Part shown: positions 14,462-26,932 of the stretch, one piece after another
Layout of the letters: the number at the start of each line of letters is the position of its first letter
Numbering within the stretch: the first letter of the stretch is position 1
DNA from: Ceratorhiza oryzae-sativae
Lineage: Eukaryota > Basidiomycota > Agaricomycetes > Cantharellales > Ceratobasidiaceae
Reading direction: 5' to 3'
Length of the DNA stretch: 64,000 nucleotides
Assembly (NCBI GenBank): GCA_030998015.1
Contig: JARWMV010000238.1
Coordinates: 186,001 to 250,000, forward strand
Made by a program: the position numbers and the translations under genes
The notes under the pieces: model-generated
The model's database searches: none
The model's input: the letters and a program-made list of their open reading frames with translations, nothing else
Told to the model about the DNA's origin: nothing

Positions 14462-16729
14462 ATGGCCGACACTGCAGCGCCTACAGCGCCCGAGCCCAAA
14501 GTTTTTGACCGCGAGTACTATGATGTGGTGGGTAAATTAGATCGTGGGTATGGTGATATTGAAGATGTTGAATCACGATTGATTTACCTGGTGGCGATCT
14601 TCGGTGCGTCAGGTGCGTCAAATTTACACTTCGCGGCTCGTGACTTGTATAAGCTTAAATCCCTTCTTTGTAGCTCGGTGTACGAACAGATGCCAGCGAA
14701 CTTGATCTCAAGAAAGCCTACCGCCGGGCCGCGATCAAGTATCATCCGGACAAGAACCCTTCGCCTGATGCCGAGGAGAAGTTCAAAGAGATCAGGTTTG
14801 TCTAATGAATTTTTGTTTTGGTCTGCGGTGTTTTGAATACTGGTTATTTAGCACGGCGTATCAAGTCCTTAGTGATAGTGTGGGTCGCCTTGCTCCGCAG
14901 CAAGGGCAGCGGAAGGCCAACTAAACAAATTTGTGTAGAATATGCGAGCCGTATACGATAAACAGGGCAAGAACAAGGTTAGCACGAGCATGTGCACCTA
15001 CTCTATTTGCTTTGTATTCATATAAATTACCTTAGCTCGAGGGAACCGGCGACGGATTTGAAGAAGCCTCTGCTTTCTTTGCCAATGTGTTTGGTGGCGA
15101 CCGCTTCACGGACTGGGTACGTGTCCTTTATTGCGGTTACTGTGACATTCATTCGAATTCTGATGACCACGGCTGTAGATTGGCGAAATTTCGCTACTGA
15201 AAGAAATGACGAGTGCCGCGGAGGTCATGATGACTGACGAAGAGCGGGCAGCCGCAGGCCCAGAGGCTCGTCGATCACCATCCCCGCATGGTCAGAACGC
15301 GATCCCTACTACGACTACTCCGCCTCCTACAGATGCTCCAACGACGCCCAACGTCGGCAGCAACGTTGGACCTGTCCCAGCTGGCGTTACGCCTGACTCC
15401 GCGCCGAAACCTACTCGAGTCGATTCGGATATGGTCAAGCATGACACAAGTGGCACCGCGACTCCTTCAGGTACTTCAGGCAAGGAAAAGGACAAGAAAG
15501 GAAGAAACAAGCTGTCACCCGAGCAGAGAAAGAAACTCGAAGAGTTGGATGCTCAACGAAGGAAGGTTATGGAGGAAAGGTAGACTACGGAATGGTTCGT
15601 AGATGATCGACTGACGTGATTTGACAGGATCAAGACTTTGACCGATAAATTGAAGGAGCGAATCCGACCTTTTGTCACAGCCAAGAAACCTGGCGACAAG
15701 GAGGATCCTGAGGTTCAAGCGTGGTTGACCAAGATCAAGGCGGAAGCAGAGGATCTGAAATTGGAGAGTTTTGGTGTCGAGGTAAGCGTCTGAAAAGGGG
15801 TTGGGCATGCACTCTTTAAAATATCTTTCGGCAATAGCTTTTGCAAACAATTGGTAAAGACCGCGATAATATACGGAAAATGGCGACTAATACAAAATTG
15901 TAGGAAATGTATATCTCATGAAGGCGAATTCGGCATTGAAATCGCGCAAGTTCCTTGGAATGTTTGTACTAGATTTTTTGTATTTCGGCTTGATGCTCAT
16001 CTATGATTTAGACCCGGGTTTGTTTCTAGACTGAAGGAAAAAGGCGCGGTCGCAAAGGAGGCTTGGGGTGTGCTTGGTAGCGCGTAAGTATTTCAGACAC
16101 ATCTAACCTTGACTAAACGCCCTTCGGACAGGATTGGTGTTCAGCATACGATGGAAGATATGGCACGACTCCAGGAGAAAGGAGAAGCGGCTGAGGCAGA
16201 CCTACGTGCTCTCGAAATGGACTTGACTGGCAAGGTAAACTGACCACCTTCACTCGTTGATGGATTCATCTTCTGAGCTGTCTCCACTTATGCATGAATA
16301 TAGATACTACTTGCTTCCTGGCGCGGCACCCGCTGGGAGGTCAGTCAAGTCTTACGCGAGGTGTGTGACAAAGTTCTTGAAGAACCTGGAGTCAACAAGC
16401 AGGATTTGTTCCTCAGGGCGCAGGTAGGCTGAGCTGTTGACTCGGAGAGGCATTTTTAGACACCTTCCACTTCGGCAGGCACTGTTTTTAATTGGCGAAT
16501 TGCTCAAGGAGGTTAAACCGGATGAATCCGACGAAGAAAGACGTGAATTGGAACGGTATGAGTCCATCTCTTTCTTGGCTTCTCCAATCCTTGGTGACAT
16601 GTTGTGCGTAGCCTTGTTGCTGAGGCGAGTAAGAAAAAAGGAGCACCCCCTAAATCATCCTCCCCTGCTACGACTAGCCCACCCACTGCCGAAGGCACGC
16701 ATAAGAAGGGCTGGAAATGGAAGCCTTAG
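14462..16729 (+). CDS. DnaJ (J-domain) co-chaperone of the CAJ1/DJP1 type with DnaJ-X region
   Basis: Fourteen exons beginning 14462-14527, 14674-14795, 14852-14879 and 14939-14977, and ending 16612-16729. The spliced product opens with the J-domain: [22 protein letters not shown], the HPDKNP loop that activates Hsp70 ATPase, then [16 protein letters not shown] Ser/Thr/Pro-rich linker and a basic coiled coil ([22 protein letters not shown]) follow. The C-terminal part (residues about 230-440) matches the DnaJ-X region of Caj1/Djp1, with [15 protein letters not shown] and [24 protein letters not shown]. The end is a basic tail, GWKWKP. Djp1 aids peroxisomal and mitochondrial import in yeast; the location here is inferred only. 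All splice junctions are in phase. Confidence 0.88.
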
Positions 16730-17375
16730 GTTTGGAGGGTGAAGCGGAAAGCGCCGGCCTGTCCACAAGCAAGTTTACCTGAGAATTTATACATGTCGTG
16801 ATAATCTAGTCTGAATTAGTTCGTGATTAATAATAGAGTTCGAATATACCTTTATGACCCAGGTATCCTTCTCGATAAGCGTGATAAATATTTGGAGCCA
16901 GATCGCTGTTTTCATTCAGGCCATTCCTGTGTGCCTGATGGCCGAGCGGCAGTGCAGACGTTACGGCAAGTTGTCTTGTGGTTTGATGATACGGGGTTTG
17001 ATCTCTCTAATTTTATCATCGCAGCTATCTTTATCCTACATGGTTCGGCAGCGTAAACTCACACCGAAAGCATTGGAACTCGTTAACCCCAAGTCCTTGA
17101 TCTATTATATGATACGACTAGCGAGGCGCTTTATTGAACCTTTTTTATGATCTCCTGCCTATGTGAAACTATCTTAGTCAGTGGCACCGACTGCACTTGA
17201 GCTCTAGATGAACAATGGATGAGCGGGCTGTGCTTGTTATATTCGCTACAGTTCCTGGCGCGCGTTTCCTTGATAGGGAAAGTCCGCGAGCCAAATAAAC
17301 ATGTCTCATGCGACTATAAATGCTGGGCGATGCGTGCGCTCGTGGCCTAGTCACCTATCGATTTCGCTTCTAGCT
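16730..17375. other. Intergenic region between the J-protein and receptor genes
   Basis: About 650 bp with no frame that I can support. It should contain the J-protein terminator and the receptor promoter. Confidence 0.5.
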
Positions 17376-18928
17376 ATGAGTACCACTGGCAAAGTTGACT
17401 GTGTGAACCAATATAATGATTATCCGCAAACAACTGACAAGAACATATGTCATGTCTGCCTTAGCACAGGGGCCGTTGTCGGGTTATCTGTGAGTGTTGT
17501 CGTGCCACGAGACCCCGCGTACACTGAAATTTGCCCCAAAGTTCCACGCACAGATGGGACTAATCTCACTGACAGCTCTTCTGATGTTAGTGGGGGTTAT
17601 TCTGGTGAGTTTTTTTTTTTTTCCGGGGATTCAAGTCGCAGCTGAGGCAAGCTTGTTTGCCATATTTCAGCGCAACTACTGGAAGAATCGAGCACTACCT
17701 TGGCAACATCGATGGCCGTTATTTCGAGGCAATGTAGACATTCTAATGGTATGTTTGTTCTTTAGTCACCTCGTGTGCTAACTAACGACTCATGGGCGTA
17801 GCTGAATCTCATCGTAGCCGACATTCTGATGTCATTTGGTGCAATCAGCGACGTGTATTGGGCGCACCATCGTCAAGTTTTTTGTGGATCGTACTGCAAT
17901 GCGCAAGGCGTGTTGCAGACGATGGGTGAGACTTCAGCAGCGTTGTCGACCCTTTTGGTCGCTATATATACCTTCCTGGCGATTAAGCGAGACCGTCATC
18001 CGAGCTATAGACCATGGACATGCCTCGCCGCAGTGGTGGCGATATGGCTCTGGGTTCTCTTATGGGCGGTGGTGCCTTTAGTAGTCAGGAGGAGCCATGA
18101 CTTGGACAAAGATGGAGTTCAAGATTTTTATACACCAACGCCCTGGTGTAAGTTCGTGGTATCGTTCGGGTTATCGCTTTTTAACGCAATCTATTTGTTT
18201 TCAGGGTGCTGGATCAACGCAAAGTATATGCCGGAAAGGATAGTCGGCGAATATCTATGGTATGTGCAGACCTGAAAAGATCGCATACATTAGACTGAAC
18301 TGCCACAGGCTGTGGATCGCCGGTATAGGGAGCATTGCTCTCTATGTTCCTGCATACTTCACGGTACACAAAAAGAAAGACGCCTCTGAGTCAGATACAG
18401 CCCAGGCTCTTGCAGATCACCCCAACTCTGACGCTCAGAGCCTTGCAAGCTCGATTGGCGAAAATAACGAGGCGGCGAAGATGCTCTGGTAAGAGTATTA
18501 TTTGTATATATGCATACTATATCTAACAAAATAACAGGTATCCTTTAGTATACACGTTGTGTGTGCTGCCGCTCTCTATCATACGATGGGCAGGTTTTGT
18601 GAATACGGAACTTTTGACAAAGCCCCATATGCTGGCGCCCTCAATGGTATTCAGTTCGATCTTCAACCTTATGGGGCTTTTCAACACGCTACTTATTTGG
18701 CGTACCCGGCCATCTATACTGCTGCTGGACTTTGATGGCAGACCAAACTCTGAGACTCCAGAAAATATCGCCCCTCGCATCTCTCGAGTCAGTTCTCGAG
18801 CCTCAGCAGCTCTGAACCAACGAATGGCAATTGGGCATGAAAAGGAGATGGCTAATGAAGCATCCGTAGCCCTGCGACCTGTCAACCGTTTTGGAGGAGC
18901 TGATGTTTCTTTGACTCGGGAATTTTAG
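17376..18928 (+). CDS. Seven-helix receptor of the Git3/Gpr1 (cAMP-receptor-like) family
   Basis: Later exons are clear: up to 17748, then 17802-18147, 18205-18259, 18309-18488 and 18538-18928. Spliced features fit fungal Git3/Gpr1 and crlA-like receptors: a first helix near GLISLTALLMLVGVIL, LNLIVADILMSFGAISD for helix 2, C..AQGVLQTMGE at the helix-3 disulfide cysteine, and a WCWI motif after intron 4. A charged third loop (KKKDASESD...) follows, then helices 6-7 ending near LMGLFNTLLIW, and a cytosolic Ser-rich tail. Such receptors couple to G-alpha and respond to nutrients in yeasts; the ligand here is unknown. The first exon is uncertain. I join 17376-17448 to 17495 with a 46 nt intron because the frame changes there and an in-frame stop precedes the helix-1 frame. 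Confidence 0.8.
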
Positions 18929-19672
18929 CTGTTTGTAACGTCCTTTGTTCTGTATTTTGGTATGCCATTCTGTAGCAGCGCTATTGCGTTTCCTTGTGAA
19001 ATTTCAATTGTCAATTAGTGGTTTTGTCCGCTGTCAGGTCATGCAGACGGCACATCACTTACTCCTGCAATGCTTGCCGACAATCGTGGGGCTCGCTCGG
19101 TATCTTGTGGGTTATGATGAAAAGCGCACGATGCGTAGTATCGAGCCGCTTGTCTAAAATTTACCGAATACGTAGAATGTTTCGTCAAGTTATGATTAAA
19201 TTACTCTTTAGCCTTGGCCTATTTGATAGTTGCTTATATAAAATAGGAGTACTAGGGTGTGGCTCGTGGCAAAGGAGGCCTGGGCGAGTCTTGGGTTGGA
19301 AGTGGCACCAAACGGAAGGCTTGCTACCACATTTGCTAACCAAAACTACTATAGGAATGCGTATTTTTAAGATGACACAAGTCAAGTATACGACTCACCC
19401 GGCCATGGAGGTATCCTTGCCGTACCATATGAGCTGTTTGACAGTGTCCAATCAACTGCGACACAGTGAGCACGATTTCTTACCTACGTGTTTTATAAGC
19501 GTTTGGCGAGCGGCTAGCCCTGATGCGGTTTTGCGAGGGTATGAGCAAGTCGCTTACAACCGCCGCTCGGATCAGGGCACGGCGTGGTCCGTGCTTATTT
19601 GTATCCGTGAGTAGCCACTCTGCCCCTTTCATATTCTGCATACTCACGATTAACGGCTCATGTACTACGACA
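18929..19672. other. Intergenic region, promoter side of module protein A
   Basis: A 198-codon open frame at 19018-19614 has no domain, signal or plausible composition, so I do not call it a gene. Nothing else is recognisable. Confidence 0.45.
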
Positions 19673-22600
19673 ATGTTCTTCAAAACACGTAACATAATAC
19701 TCGTGTACTCATTCGCTCTATTAGAGGGAACACTGGCTCGGCTGATCAATACTACCATCTACGATACAAACGTTGGACATGTATCGTACCAGCCACAGCA
19801 GAGCTTCTGCGCCTTTTGGGACAACTACTGGTTCTGGAAAACATGCGGAATGTGGACAAAGCCTTGGATCTCTGAGGTTTACCGAAACGGGGGGCAAACC
19901 ATAAGCGTGCACCGTAGCCTGAACCATGATCGAGCCTCCATGACTGTTGAATTTGAAGGTGCGAAGGATAACCTACCGAATTTATCCATAACAGCGCCGC
20001 TAAATGCCCTCCGTACTACATAGGATCAGCTATTTGGCTCTACGGCCCCCCACGCGCTCAGCTGGCAACTATTCCTCCTGATTACAAAGTCTGCCTATAT
20101 GAGCGTCACGTTCTTGCATCAGACGAAACATGCTATCGCGTAAACATAGCAGCAGCCTATTCAGACTCTACTAGTTATGACGAACCAGTAGTGATATTTG
20201 CAAAAGGAGGGTTACGACATCAATTACATCAAGTAGTAATATCTGTCGGGGACCCGATCAACGACAACCGAGAGCATGTTGGGATACAATTCTCGCATGC
20301 GGTATACACAATAGAGCGACCGACGCCATGGTTCGTAATGCGTTTGCAGTTCTCAAACCACAAGCGCCATACTGAAGTCCTAAATGTGTAGGCCGGTCGA
20401 AGAAGACCATTGGCGTTTCAGGAAAGTGGTGATGCATGACACGCATCCGTTGTTAACATACCACCCGAAGGGGCGTATACCAGATTGTAACAGTTTGTGG
20501 TGCTGGTTCACGGGACAGACTGATGAGTCAGGATGGTCGGCAAAGACATACGATGCTGAGGATGGCTCACTTGTATCTTGGCATGAACTTGAGTTGAGTG
20601 GAGAGCAACTTGGTGGTAACCAATGGGGTGTAGAAGCGACGATCACTGGTGCGTTTCGGTCTATGACGGCCACGCTCCCGAGATTTGACGTTGTTTGTAG
20701 CTGGTTCTGTCGGGGTATACGGTATACCAAGGGCACATATCCTAAATACAAGCCACCTCAGCCAGCTGTGTATCCAAATCAACTCTGGAAGGTGTGACAT
20801 TGTGGATGTGGAACATGCGTATCTAAACTCGAAACATGAACATGAATCAGTACTACTGTGGAAACACGACGCTCTGGATGCATCACAAAAAACCCATATC
20901 TCCATAAGGCTCGCTAGGGGCAACGAGCGGGGGGTGTTTGCATTCAAGTCAATCGAATACTATGAGACTCAAGAGTATGCCGTGTAAGCCATAGGTGTTT
21001 AAAATAACCCTCCAGGCCATTCACTAATGCGGTCGCCAGTCCAATGCCGTCTGTCGAGTACATGCAAAATATCGAAATCCCGCACTATAACCAAGAGATT
21101 GCATATCACCCTGGGAGACGCTGTGTCAGGCATTTCCTTTGGTGGTGCACAGATTGGTTCGACCCTTGGACGTGGCGTGAGGAAGGACCGTCGGGGAGCA
21201 GGCTCAGCTATCGGAGTACCCTGTGGGCATACCGGGCTACGGAAGACCCTTCGATTGATTTAGACTTTCGTGGTGAGTGAGGCCAATACCGGAGTTATGC
21301 AGATGCTGGAGTTTGCCTCTAGGATCGGCCGTATATGTATATGGCGCACCTAAAGGATTCATCAGAAACCCGTTTGCACCACAGCATATATGCATAAATA
21401 ATGCGTGCCACATGGTCGATATAGAACAAGCATACCTGAACGCACCCATGGGTACAGAACCTTGGCCTTACAGTCAGGATACATCCATTATTCGCGGGGT
21501 CGATGCCTCCAGACAGCACCCGAATGAGACTCTTTATAACACTACCTTGTCAAGCATGGGCTCCGAATACGAGCCAGTTCTAATCTGGAGTATGAGCGGG
21601 CTGGATGATCGTTTATCTCACCGGTTAAAGTTATCCTTGGCTGGGTTGCCATCGGAAGGACGCGCGGAGATGACTATTGCGAAGGTGGTCTACACCAAGT
21701 TAAAATCTGGCTACTCGCATTCGGAACCACCCATACCTCAACCGGACCCACGGTACACGGGTCCAATCCACCCACCGTATGCTCAGAAATGGATGCCCCA
21801 TACCCCTTCCCCAGCTCCTCCAGCTCCCACTCATCCAACCACCCCACCTAACATACCTGCAGAACCAAAGGAACCTCAAAACCCTTCCCCTGACTCCCAG
21901 GGCGAGAATTTCCTAGATTATTTGTTGGTCTTTATTGTGTCGATTGTCGGTGCAGCAGCGGCCTGCTTCCTTGTGCTGCTTGTCATTGGAGTACGCATAG
22001 AGCTTTCTAGTCGCCAAGAAGAACGGGAGCGCCTGATACGCGATGCTCATACCGCCCATAGTTTTTATTCTGCACGGAACTCGGCCAATCCTTCTGGTCA
22101 CAGCACTGCAGATCCTAGTCGACCTGCACGCAGACCGGCGGATTATGGCCCGGCTAATCCAGCTTTACATAGATCCACGTTCAGTCCAAACAATACCACC
22201 AGAAATATTCTTGATCATGGATCAAACGCCGACACACTCTCTCAAACGCCCACGGCGGGTCGACTGTCTTGGTCTCACTCTATTCCTTCTCCGGGATTTT
22301 CACCCCCAAGCTACGCAGACCCACCACCGTACACTAGAACCCCTGCGGAGGCCCAAACAACCAGTCCAGCCGCATCCACGGTTCTACCGTCATATGCTCA
22401 AATTGTGAGAGAGAACGAGGCGCGAGCGGAGAGGGCCGCAGCGTATGCTCCTCAACAACGGATCCTCTATTCTCAGCAACAACCTGCGGCCCTTGCGTCT
22501 CCCGAGGTTCGGCGTGGTGCTAATCTGGCTCAGAGATTTGACTCTTATGTGGCGCCTCAGCAATCAGGATATCGTCCGACGGCATCGTCATCCCGTAATA

Positions 22601-22890
22601 ATGCACCCTCTAGTGGCTATGTGGAGGGCAGGTCGGCTCAAGCGGCCTACGCAGCACTAATGTACCAGCAGGTAACAGTAGGGGCGACTCGCGCACCGAC
22701 CGCCTGACAGGAGAGGTGAATCGTAGTGGGAGAGGTCGTGGCACTCCAAGTGGAAACAACAGAGGTGCACGAAATCGAAACGCTGACCAAAATAATGTTG
22801 GCGAACATCCCCGCTCCGGGAACCAGAATGGATCCAATGAAGGAAACGGAAGGGGAGGAAGGGGAGGAAGAAGGCGCAGGAGACGTCACT
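19673..22890 (+). CDS. Module protein A: secreted three-module ectodomain, one membrane helix, long cytosolic tail
   Basis: Exons 19673-19958, 20024-20330, 20392-20648, 20701-20983, 21016-21272 and 21323 onward. It opens with a signal peptide (MFFKTRNIILVYSFALLEGTLA). Three copies of one module follow. Each has a front half and then a GSxxxYGxP back half containing a C...C(x)VDxEx-AY motif, an EPVxIW-like strand and a closing strand (AVYTIE, AFKSIEYYE, AKVVYTK). A Pro-rich stalk leads to a helix (LLVFIVSIVGAAAACFLVLLVIGV) and a Pro/Ser/Gln-rich tail of some 230 residues. The open frame stops at 22707. The next frame carries an RG-rich, polybasic ending to a stop at 22888-22890, so a frame break around 22.6 kb is likely. 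Family unrecognised; the module pattern resembles the beta-sandwich repeats of many Agaricomycete membrane proteins (inference). Protein B at 26933 is a paralogue. Confidence 0.75.
19736..20330 (+). repeat. Module 1 of protein A
   Basis: Two exons. The front half runs from RLINTTIYDTN to VEFE. The back half opens with GSAIWLYGPPRAQL after a phase-1 intron. The closing intron (20331) is phase 2. Confidence 0.75.
20392..20983 (+). repeat. Module 2 of protein A
   Basis: Front half from PVEEDHWRF (phase 2 start), then a phase-1 intron (20649-20700). The back half opens AGSVGVYGIPRAHI and ends at a phase-2 intron (20984). This makes a symmetric 2-2 unit. Confidence 0.75.
21016..21720 (+). repeat. 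Module 3 of protein A
   Basis: Front half to DLDFR, a phase-1 intron at 21273-21322, then GSAVYVYGAPKGFI, VDIEQAYLN, EPVLIWSMSGLDD and the closing strand AKVVYTK. Confidence 0.75.
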
Positions 22891-23925
22891 AAGACTGGAT
22901 GAGAGAATGGCTAAAGCCAAGCGCCGTGATATACAGGTAGGCCTTTTTACTGCTCTATTATTCGAGGTTGCATTGGAACTGAATATAACTGTAACCAGTC
23001 TAAACGCTCGGGAAATTGGAATATCCTGCCCAAATCATTTCATGCTTCTACATCTCTGCCCACTTGTTCTTGTTGATATTGATAAATAAGAGCATATTTA
23101 AATCACACTGAGATATACGTTCCACTATGGCGTCTGTGGGAGATCTATGTATGCTGTGCGCTCTGATGACCGGTTCGATGGATCCATACTCCAAGGTGTG
23201 GATGGTTGAAGAATTCCGGCTTTCAGAAGCAGGCCGACGACGTGGGAACAATAGGGTACACAACGAAACCATTGGCCAGATTGCGTTGACCAGGGTCGAT
23301 GTATAAACAGCCCGAAATTCAGTGGCCGCTTTCAAGAGTACAAAAATGGCTCTGGATGTAATAGTTGGACCGAGAGAAGACACTTGGGCATTTACCGACA
23401 CACGATAGCTAGGGAACACGCAGTGCTGGTTGAGAAATAAGCCACGAAGCCATGCAAAAATGGCAGCTGCATCGGGCTATACAAGACTTGGTGCTATCTA
23501 ACATAAGTAACGAGGTCTGAATCAGTGTTCTGCTTCGCGTTTGGTCAAGCTGCTAGGGTTAGGCCTTGCATGGTGCCAAAAAGAAAGGAGCCCGGCGAGC
23601 CCGAGGGCCAGCGCAGGTCGGGAAAAGATTGAGACAGTGCCTGGCCCAAAGGACCAGACAAAGCGGGGGAGCCAACTGGACCGAGAGGCGCCGTGCAATG
23701 GCCAACTCCCCCACCTGATACCAGCAAGTGCGTGAAGGCTAATATCCCGCCAAGGTAAGTATGAAGATTTCGAGTGTCGCACCCGTCGCTCTTATAGCCG
23801 TTGCGGCAGGTCTGTGCGCAGGGAACATCGGGTTTGTGGTTGGAGCAAGCGCCCAGGAATGGACCCTGAGTGCCGGTCCTGGTTTGGACCAGGCGGGTAC
23901 AACAACCACATTCATTTCTGCAGAC
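22891..23925. other. Intergenic region between module protein A and the peptidase
   Basis: About 1 kb without a supported gene. An in-frame ATG at 23761 upstream of the peptidase would add a hydrophobic leader and is a possible alternative start. Confidence 0.45.
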
Positions 23926-26635
23926 ATGGGCCACGAGAAACAGCTTGAAGAGGCGCTCGCTGCGGACACTCGCCCCGCCCACGAGTCGGCCGGTATCAAG
24001 CGCAAAGTCGCCATTGCTGGGCTTGCGGCCATTGGTCTCGCTCACTGGTACGTGGGACACCACCGTGCTTGTGCGCTGCCTGGGAGAAAGACCGTATGTG
24101 CCACGCGTTGCCACTTGATGCTTTCGCCGGTGAGCTAACTATCCATCCTAGCTGCCGATTCCCGACACGGATAAAATACACTGGTCGGCTTGCGGTGACG
24201 GCTACGAGTGTGGTCGGCTGCTGTGAGTTGTAGCCTCGCCACCCACACCAGCATGCTCATATTTGCACAGTGTTCCGCTAGACTATCGCGACGAGTCTGC
24301 GGGCCACGCGAACCTTTCAGTTGGCCGGCTGCTGGCTAAAAACACCACATCTCGGCTTGGCTCGTTGTTCGTGAATCCGGTGCGTCTCTCGACTATTCTT
24401 TCGGCGATTCACATGTTGACGACGATTTGTCTGTAGGGTGGCCCGGGTGGATCTGGTTTGTCGTTCTTGTATCGGGCTGGCCCGGCCCTTGCTGGATTGC
24501 TCGATGACCGCTGTAAGCATTATCTACGTACCACACAGTTGGTATTTTGACCCCCCCCCCTCCGTCTATAGACGACATTGTTTCGTGGGATCCTCGCGGC
24601 ATCAATGGGACTACGTGAGTCGGGGTCGTTTGCGTATGTTGCTTTAGCCTAATGCCAATCGTCGGCTCAGTCCTGGGGTCGATTGCTTCGCTTCACAAAC
24701 AGCACAGGTATGTTTTCACAACGCCAATGGTGTGCTCAATACTGACTACATACAGGACATCGCGTTTGCACACACTTATCAAGACATCGGCTTTGAGGCG
24801 CGCAATCTGTCCGACCCGATCGATCTTGCCGTCTTTGCTCAGCAAGTTCGTAAAGCCGATGCGGAGAATGCGGTGATCGCAGAGTTGTGCTTGAATCGAT
24901 CTGGCGATGCGCTCAAACACGTTGGCACGGCTACTGTTGTACGGGACCTCGAGTTCTTAGCTCGGGTGATCGAAGGACCTGAGAAGCCAGTAAACTTCTG
25001 GGGATTTAGGTGTGTTGCCAAGAAGCTTCTCTTCAATTCACTGGCTTACCTTCGCGTCTCGAAGCTACGGCACTGTTGTTGGTAAGTCGCTGACTATCAT
25101 GTCCACTGATACAGCTGACTGAGCTCTGAAATAGGCTCGTGAGTGCAGTCCCTATGATCTTTGTTATCTGAACCGAATATAGGGACTGGCAGGTACTTTG
25201 TGAACATGTTCCCCCAGCGCGTGGGGAACGTCGCCATTGACGGCGTTGTCGTAAGTAAAACTTCAGCTCGCTGCTTTTTCAGTTCTACAAGCAACATGCT
25301 ACTAGGACCCCGTGCTCTGGGCAACAACTGGTGCCTACGAGTGGGGAAAGTGTGAGTAGACAACCATTTCAAGGAAATTCCACGCTGAATCGAATCAGGG
25401 GACCTCGTTGACACGGAAAAGGCTTACTCCAACTTCCTCAAGGCCTGTGCTGATGTTAGCGTTGCTTTCCCGTTCATGGCGTCCCGTACTAAATAACTTC
25501 TGCCTTAGGCCGGACCTACGCGGTGTGCTCTCTTCACAAACGAGACCTCCACAGCACCAGCTATTCGCAAAGCAGTTGATCGCTTTATCGATGATCTGTA
25601 CGAGTGCCCTTTGCCTGTACCGCAAGGAGAGCAGTCATATATCCTTACGTCGGGAATGGTGCGCAGTAAGTCGGCTTCTTTGGATCTTGTGGTGCTTCGC
25701 TCATATATTCTATAGATCTTGTGTTCACTAACATGTATCGTCCTCGCGGTTGGAGTAAACTGGCCGAGCAGCTCTCAGCTGCGATGAACGGCAACGGAGC
25801 GCCGATTGCTGACGCGGTACTGAATACGATCGAGCTGAATACCACTGCCAAGGCAAAAACAGCGCTGGCCATCGAAGCCGTCACCTGTGTGGACGGTCCC
25901 GATCTACGAGACGTCGAGCCGCGAAAGGCGCTCGAAGCCATAGTTGCCGAGAATGTAGCTACTTATGAGCAGTTTCGACTCATTTCGCTGGCGTCGAGGC
26001 AAGTTGGTAGTGCTCGCTTCAGTTGAGCTTCATTAACAATGTCGACTCGGTTCCATTAGGTGTCCATGTGCCATCACTGGAAAACAAGGGAGACGGAACG
26101 TTTCTTGGGACCATTCAACCACACCACGCTCGCCAACGACATCCTAGTCATTGGGAACACTGCTGATGTGAGACAGACACGCTATTGGTCTGCTAATGAT
26201 GCTTACCAGTCTTTTGCAGCCAATCACTCCAGTGGTGAACGCACGTGCTGTCAACCAAATGCTACCCCAGTCACGCTTGGTTGTTCAAGATGGCAGCGGA
26301 GTACGTTTGCATTGAATCTACTTGAGCTCCGGCAGTTCAACTGACGAGTATATCTGTAGCATTGCTCCCTGGCAATGGCAAGCCCGTGCACTGGTAGGGC
26401 TATCCGAGGCTATTTCCTCAATGGCGTGCTGCCGCCAAATGGGATCGTCTGTGATACTGTGGAGAAACTATTTCCTGGCAATGCGAGCGTTGCGGTGGCC
26501 GGGGTGGACGCATGGCTAAGCGAAGAGGTAAAGGTGTCCGAAGAGGATATAAAACTTGCCGAAAAGATGAGGACGCTTGGGCAGGCCATGGAACCATTTG
26601 TTGGGCTGCACAAAAAACCCAAACGCTTCCTCTAA
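23926..26635 (+). CDS. Membrane-anchored serine peptidase-like alpha/beta hydrolase with TAP-type C-terminal domain (S33 family)
   Basis: Multi-exon gene. Start at 23926 (MGHEKQLEEAL), giving a type II anchor (KRKVAIAGLAAIGLAHWYVG); 23761 is an alternative. Visible motifs: the oxyanion segment NPGGPGGSG, the block IVSWDPRGINGTT, the nucleophile elbow GFSYG with its Ser codon split by the intron 25010-25064, the acid in NTADPITP, and the histidine in DGSGHCSLA. A complete Ser-Asp-His triad is therefore present. Relatives are secreted tripeptidyl/prolyl aminopeptidases and related hydrolases; the substrate is unknown. A four-base microexon (25135-25138) is needed between GTVVG and YFVNMF. A one-base loss in the T run at 25973-25975 breaks the frame before THFAGVEAS. 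A poly-C tract (24551-24560) lies in an intron. The gene sits between the two module-protein genes. Confidence 0.87.
25135..25138 (+). other. Four-base microexon of the TAP-type hydrolase
   Basis: The bases gctc lie between a perfect acceptor (gaaatag) and a perfect donor (gtgagt). They alone restore GTVVGSYFVNMFPQ from the exons ending at 25081 and starting at 25193. No other pair of splice sites that I tried keeps the frame. Confidence 0.6.
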
Positions 26636-26822
26636 GGCGGCATTACTCGATAGATGTCACTACGCATTTGTATACCTCATCAAATACCACATCTGCCGTT
26701 GGTTCGCTCCCGGATATACACATGAGCAGGCGTTGCCTCCAGGACTAGAAATGAATCATAAGGTCCTCAAACAATGATAGGCGTATGTGTGCGCTTGTTT
26801 ATTCTACCGGATCAAGTGGCAA

Positions 26823-26835
26823 CCCCCCCCCCCCC
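26823..26835. repeat. Poly-C homopolymer
   Basis: Thirteen C residues between the hydrolase and module protein B. Shorter C runs lie at 10119-10130, 10679-10687 and 24551-24560. Length calls in such runs are unreliable. Confidence 0.8.
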
Positions 26836-26932
26836 ATGCACCCGGATGCAAGCCGATAGCCACACCCCAACCACCTGAACTTTGATTACTGGTCTACGCT
26901 TATCCTTACACTGAATTTTCTTCAATGTTAAG

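Noticed and set aside
17605..17641. 37 nt candidate intron with a T-rich tract in the receptor helix-1 region
   Set aside because: Removing it shifts the frame, while reading through gives a continuous helix and loop into the next exon.
19018..19614. 198-codon frame upstream of module protein A
   Set aside because: No domain, signal peptide, or protein-like pattern, and no supporting splice sites.
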